Source of the DNA: Prevotella sp. UBA2739
Lineage (GTDB): Bacteria > Bacteroidota > Bacteroidia > Bacteroidales > Bacteroidaceae
Direction: 5' to 3'
Length of the DNA: 43,669 nt
Assembly (NCBI GenBank): GCA_002353525.1
Contig: DEJV01000066.1
Location: forward strand, 1 to 43,669
Position 1 is the first letter of the stretch. The number at the start of each line of letters is the position of its first letter. The position numbers and the translations under genes are program-made. The notes beneath the pieces were generated by a model. That model ran no database searches, was not told where the DNA came from, and saw nothing but the letters and a program-made list of their open reading frames with translations. Positions 41,744-43,669 of the stretch are shown here, in pieces.

Positions 41744-42008
41744 GTACAGATGCTTTGTACTGTGCGTACAGATGCCTTGTAGCGTGCGTACAGATGCTTT
41801 GTACTGTGCGTACAGATGCCTTGTACTGTGCGTACAAATGTTTTGTACTGTACCGTACCGATGTTTGGTAGCGTGAGTACCAATATTTGGTAGCGTGAGT
41901 ACCAATGATTGGTAGCCTCAGTACCAATGCTTGGTAGCCTGCCTACCAATGTTTGGTAGCCTGCGTACCAACGCTTGGTACTGCCAGTACCAAAACTTGT
42001 ACTGAATT
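41744..42008. repeat. palindromic tandem array, twelve units of 22 bp
   Basis: GTAC-type units start at 41744, 41766, 41788, 41810, 41832, 41855, 41877, 41899, 41921, 41943, 41965 and 41987: a 22-nt period with one 23-nt step. Units on the left read GTACAGATGCTTTGTAC; on the right GTACCAATGCTTGGTAG. Each is a dyad whose flanks change together (ACA/TGT on the left, ACCA/TGGT on the right), keeping complementarity. Confidence 0.92.
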
Positions 42009-42069
42009 TTGGTACTGAGATTTAACGTTTTTTAGTTATGTTTTAACGAGTTAGTTGACTGATGATAGC

Positions 42070-42162
42070 CTTATTCACGACAAAGGTTGACTCTTTGTTG
42101 TCTTATTCACAAAAACGGTTGACCCTTTATAACCTTATTCACGTTAAGGGTTGTCTCAGGTG
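42070..42162. repeat. three 32-nt direct repeats
   Basis: CTTATTCAC starts at 42070, 42102 and 42134, exactly 32 nt apart, each followed by a variable core and GGTTGACYCTTT or GGTTGTCTC. The third unit is incomplete. Confidence 0.85.
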
Positions 42163-42419
42163 AAACATCATTTTTAATTCGCGTTGACTCGACTTGGCGT
42201 TAGTCATCATTTGGGTTTACAATTCCCCACAACTATTGTAGGGACTTAGTTTATCTATGTCCGAAAATCATCGATACATCAAAATCTAATGGACATATAT
42301 AAAGCAAGTCCCTGCCGTGTGCACTTCTGGTGCTTGAGGATATTCGTTGATGGCATCTGAGGTCTGATGGCTATGCCGCCCATTACCGAAAGCATGTGAC
42401 TATTGCATACTCATCATGG

Positions 42420-42488
42420 TCAGTCACTAAACAATTCTCCGCTTTCCATGGCGTGGGCAATGTCTATTTTCAGCTCTTCACTAATCGA
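42420..42488 (-). pseudogene. gene fragment downstream of the decayed DNA-binding gene
   Basis: A short minus-strand frame reading SEELKIDIAHAMESGELFSD before a TGA. It is in another frame from the fragment upstream and has no start codon. It looks like the tail of a protein, perhaps joined by a deletion. Confidence 0.3.
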
Positions 42489-42804
42489 AGAGACCTAAAG
42501 ATACCGTTTTGTGAGCGACATTAATGTCGCTAGCAAATCGCAACTTAAAGTCTTTCAGTGCCTTACCTTTACATAAAAAGTATCCGTTATGTTCCAATTC
42601 CTTTTGATTATTCTCAATATATCTGGATATAGTGCGTATATCCACACCATAATAATCAGCCACCATTTGCTTCGTCAGCACATAATGACCCTAGAATTCC
42701 AAAACCTTTACGCTGAGTTCCTACTGTATCCTCGGCAGTGCCACCGTATTATTCAGCACATTCTGCCGTTCAATCTGCGAAGTTGTTAAATCTTTCGCCT
42801 TAAT
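42481..42804 (-). pseudogene. decayed DNA-binding protein gene (N-terminal part)
   Basis: One frame of 108 codons runs from 42804 to the TAG at 42481 with two internal TAG codons (42723-42721 and 42693-42691). It reads KAKDLTTSQIERQNVLNN, then after the stops LTKQMVADYYGVDIRTISRYIENN (a helix-turn-helix) and FLCKGKALKDFKLRF. This order matches the N terminus of a long Bacteroidetes DNA-binding protein family (RhuM/Fic-associated type) as I remember it, in which several hundred residues follow the GLFD motif; here it stops there. The expected ATG is ATT. Stops, loss of start and truncation all say pseudogene. An ORF of 66 codons (42681-42481) is only its 3' part. Confidence 0.6.
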
Positions 42805-42848
42805 GCAATTTTTACATTTACAATGACATTTAAAGAGATAATCTTCTT

Positions 42849-43529
42849 TTACTTCTTATGAGGTTTTACCAATTTTTGCCACATACTGTATAATGTTTCT
42901 TTGTCTCCCTTATATGTAAAGGACTGATAGCCATTGTGCTCATTTGTCTGGCCATTCCTTGGATGTTCTTTCTTCATGTAATTCGACAACGACATTTCTT
43001 CACCAGCAACTAAAATGCCATTACCTTTCACTGTAAAAGTCTTTCCATCTGCAATACATTTTATCTGGTCGCCATCAAGAATTCCTAAGAAGTCTAAACG
43101 GCAATTGGGAATCTTCAATTCTTTTATTTCATTGTCCTCATATTTATACCTTTTGCCTTGATAACACATTTCAGAGCCGGGGAATTCACTAAGCATTTGC
43201 TTATATATTTCAACTATTTCCGCTTCTTCTGCCCTAATCCATTCCTTGCTGCTACTTTCTTCTGTCTCTAAAATAAGGCTTTTTTCTTTAAAGATACCCT
43301 CAAGTCGTTTTTCTATCTCTTTATAGGATTTTGAAAACATCACGATAATGTCATAAAGAGCATAAACCGGAGGAACAGAATTGTTCTGCACTCTTTTTCT
43401 TTGATAAGGATTAATGGTTATACCATACTTATAAATATGCTCACGTTCATACAACTCATTTGTGAGCAAATACACTATTCCCACATGATCTCTTGTTGTT
43501 CTATTCTTCCTATTCATAACAAACAGCAT
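42849..43529 (-). CDS. GIY-YIG/T5orf172-type domain protein
   Basis: A 226-residue AT-rich soluble protein. The N-terminal half has VGIVYLLTNELYE, YKYGITINPYQR and a helical KEIEKRLEGIFKEK: the two short strands and the Arg pattern of T5orf172/Mug113 members of the GIY-YIG nuclease superfamily. The C-terminal half (CIADGKTFTVKGNGILVAGE) resembles DUF4357. The start ATG at 43529 overlaps the TGA of the upstream gene (TGATG), so the two are coupled; an alternative Met is at 43517. Low GC compared with the rest of the window suggests acquired DNA, perhaps a defence or modification locus. The function is inferred only. Confidence 0.65.
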   Translation of the reverse strand: MLFVMNRKNRTTRDHVGIVYLLTNELYEREHIYKYGITINPYQRKRVQNNSVPPVYALYDIIVMFSKSYKEIEKRLEGIFKEKSLILETEESSSKEWIRAEEAEIVEIYKQMLSEFPGSEMCYQGKRYKYEDNEIKELKIPNCRLDFLGILDGDQIKCIADGKTFTVKGNGILVAGEEMSLSNYMKKEHPRNGQTNEHNGYQSFTYKGDKETLYSMWQKLVKPHKK

Positions 43530-43669
43530 CAATTTTTACGTAATGAAGTAAGTTTCTGCCCATTGTAATACCAATATTCATTGCCATTGACTGTCTTCAA
43601 ATCCATTCCAGCAAATTCGTTGAGATATTTTTTTGCCAAAGGAGACGTGCGGGCTATTTCACCACGACA
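43529..43669 (-). CDS. C-terminal end of an unknown protein (partial)
   Basis: The frame enters at the right edge and ends at TGA 43531-43529, 46 residues: ...SPLAKKYLNEFAGMDLKTV...EYWYYNGQKLTSLRKN. It has no recognisable family. It is coupled to the downstream GIY-YIG-type gene, so the two probably act together. Confidence 0.5.
   Translation of the reverse strand, partial: CRGEIARTSPLAKKYLNEFAGMDLKTVNGNEYWYYNGQKLTSLRKN

Larger units (their letters stand above)
41596..42480. other. gene-free repeat region
   Basis: About 885 nt without a credible gene. It holds a 22-bp palindromic array (41744-42008), a 32-nt direct repeat (42070-42162), and a stretch (42205-42480) with only debris, including a minus-strand peptide SEELKIDIAHAMESGELFSD ending at a stop at 42420-42422. 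Confidence 0.75.

Noticed and set aside
41717..41949. Three 60-70-codon ORFs in the repeat array
   Set aside because: They only translate the 22-bp repeats in different frames.
41744..42008. CRISPR array
   Set aside because: The 22-bp period leaves no unique spacers and the units themselves vary; no cas genes nearby.
42481..42804. Genuine amber recoding in the host
   Set aside because: No other gene in the window carries an internal TAG, and the fragment also lacks a start and its C-terminal part, which decay explains better.

Overview
The window looks like chromosome from a Prevotella-type Bacteroidales (Prevotellaceae or a close relative). The grounds are SusC/SusD pairs with an ECF sigma/FecR switch, many lipoproteins with Bacteroidetes-style lipoboxes, repeated -7 boxes of the TAnnTTTG type with TTTG or TTG about 20 nt upstream, and families such as DUF1735, DUF4974-type anti-sigma tails and DUF4369-TlpA proteins. 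No species is claimed.

Layout. 1-1160: tail of a TauE/SafE-like exporter, then two minus-strand hypothetical genes. 1346-1522: tRNA-Asn with its own promoter and terminator. 1594-4348: an exported S41 protease and a secreted GH53 endo-galactanase. 4394-9017: one plus-strand operon of UbiA-type prenyltransferase, HAD-IB phosphatase, GtrA protein and two paralogous polytopic membrane proteins. Read together it resembles a pathway that makes, flips and uses a polyprenyl-phosphate pentose. 9228-12637: a minus-strand surface-glycan operon (flippase, two glycosyltransferases). 12638-13183: a dyad-rich intergenic region holding six 23-bp palindromic repeats. 13184-15625: GH2 beta-galactosidase-like enzyme. 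15777-17861: His-rich Zn/Cd-type P-type ATPase behind a near-perfect 23-bp palindrome.

17888-40243 (minus strand) is a large polysaccharide utilisation locus: ECF sigma, FecR anti-sigma, two small genes, an STN-bearing SusC, SusD, a GH18 endo-beta-N-acetylglucosaminidase-like lipoprotein, DUF1735-LamG and DUF1735-F5/8C surface binding lipoproteins, a terminator, then a second transcription unit with a DUF1573 lipoprotein, GH3, two GH92 alpha-mannosidases, GH130, a PIG-L deacetylase and GH30. The GH18 + GH92 + GH130 set fits high-mannose N-glycan breakdown: GH18 would release the glycan outside, SusCD would import it, GH92 enzymes would trim alpha-mannose and GH130 would split the core mannosyl-beta-1,4-GlcNAc. 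40498-41595 is a TlpA-like thiol-disulfide protein. 41596-42480 is a gene-free repeat region (twelve 22-bp palindromic units and three 32-bp units). The right edge carries a decayed DNA-binding gene, a GIY-YIG/T5orf172-type protein and the tail of another gene.

Two themes are unusual. First, short 7-, 8- or 9-nt tandem arrays of unrelated sequence occur at six loci; four lie at the 3' end of a gene and two lie in frame inside enzymes (the P-type ATPase and the GH3). Second, two unrelated palindromic arrays with 22- or 23-bp period lie between genes. All functional statements rest on reading the translated sequence; no database search was run.
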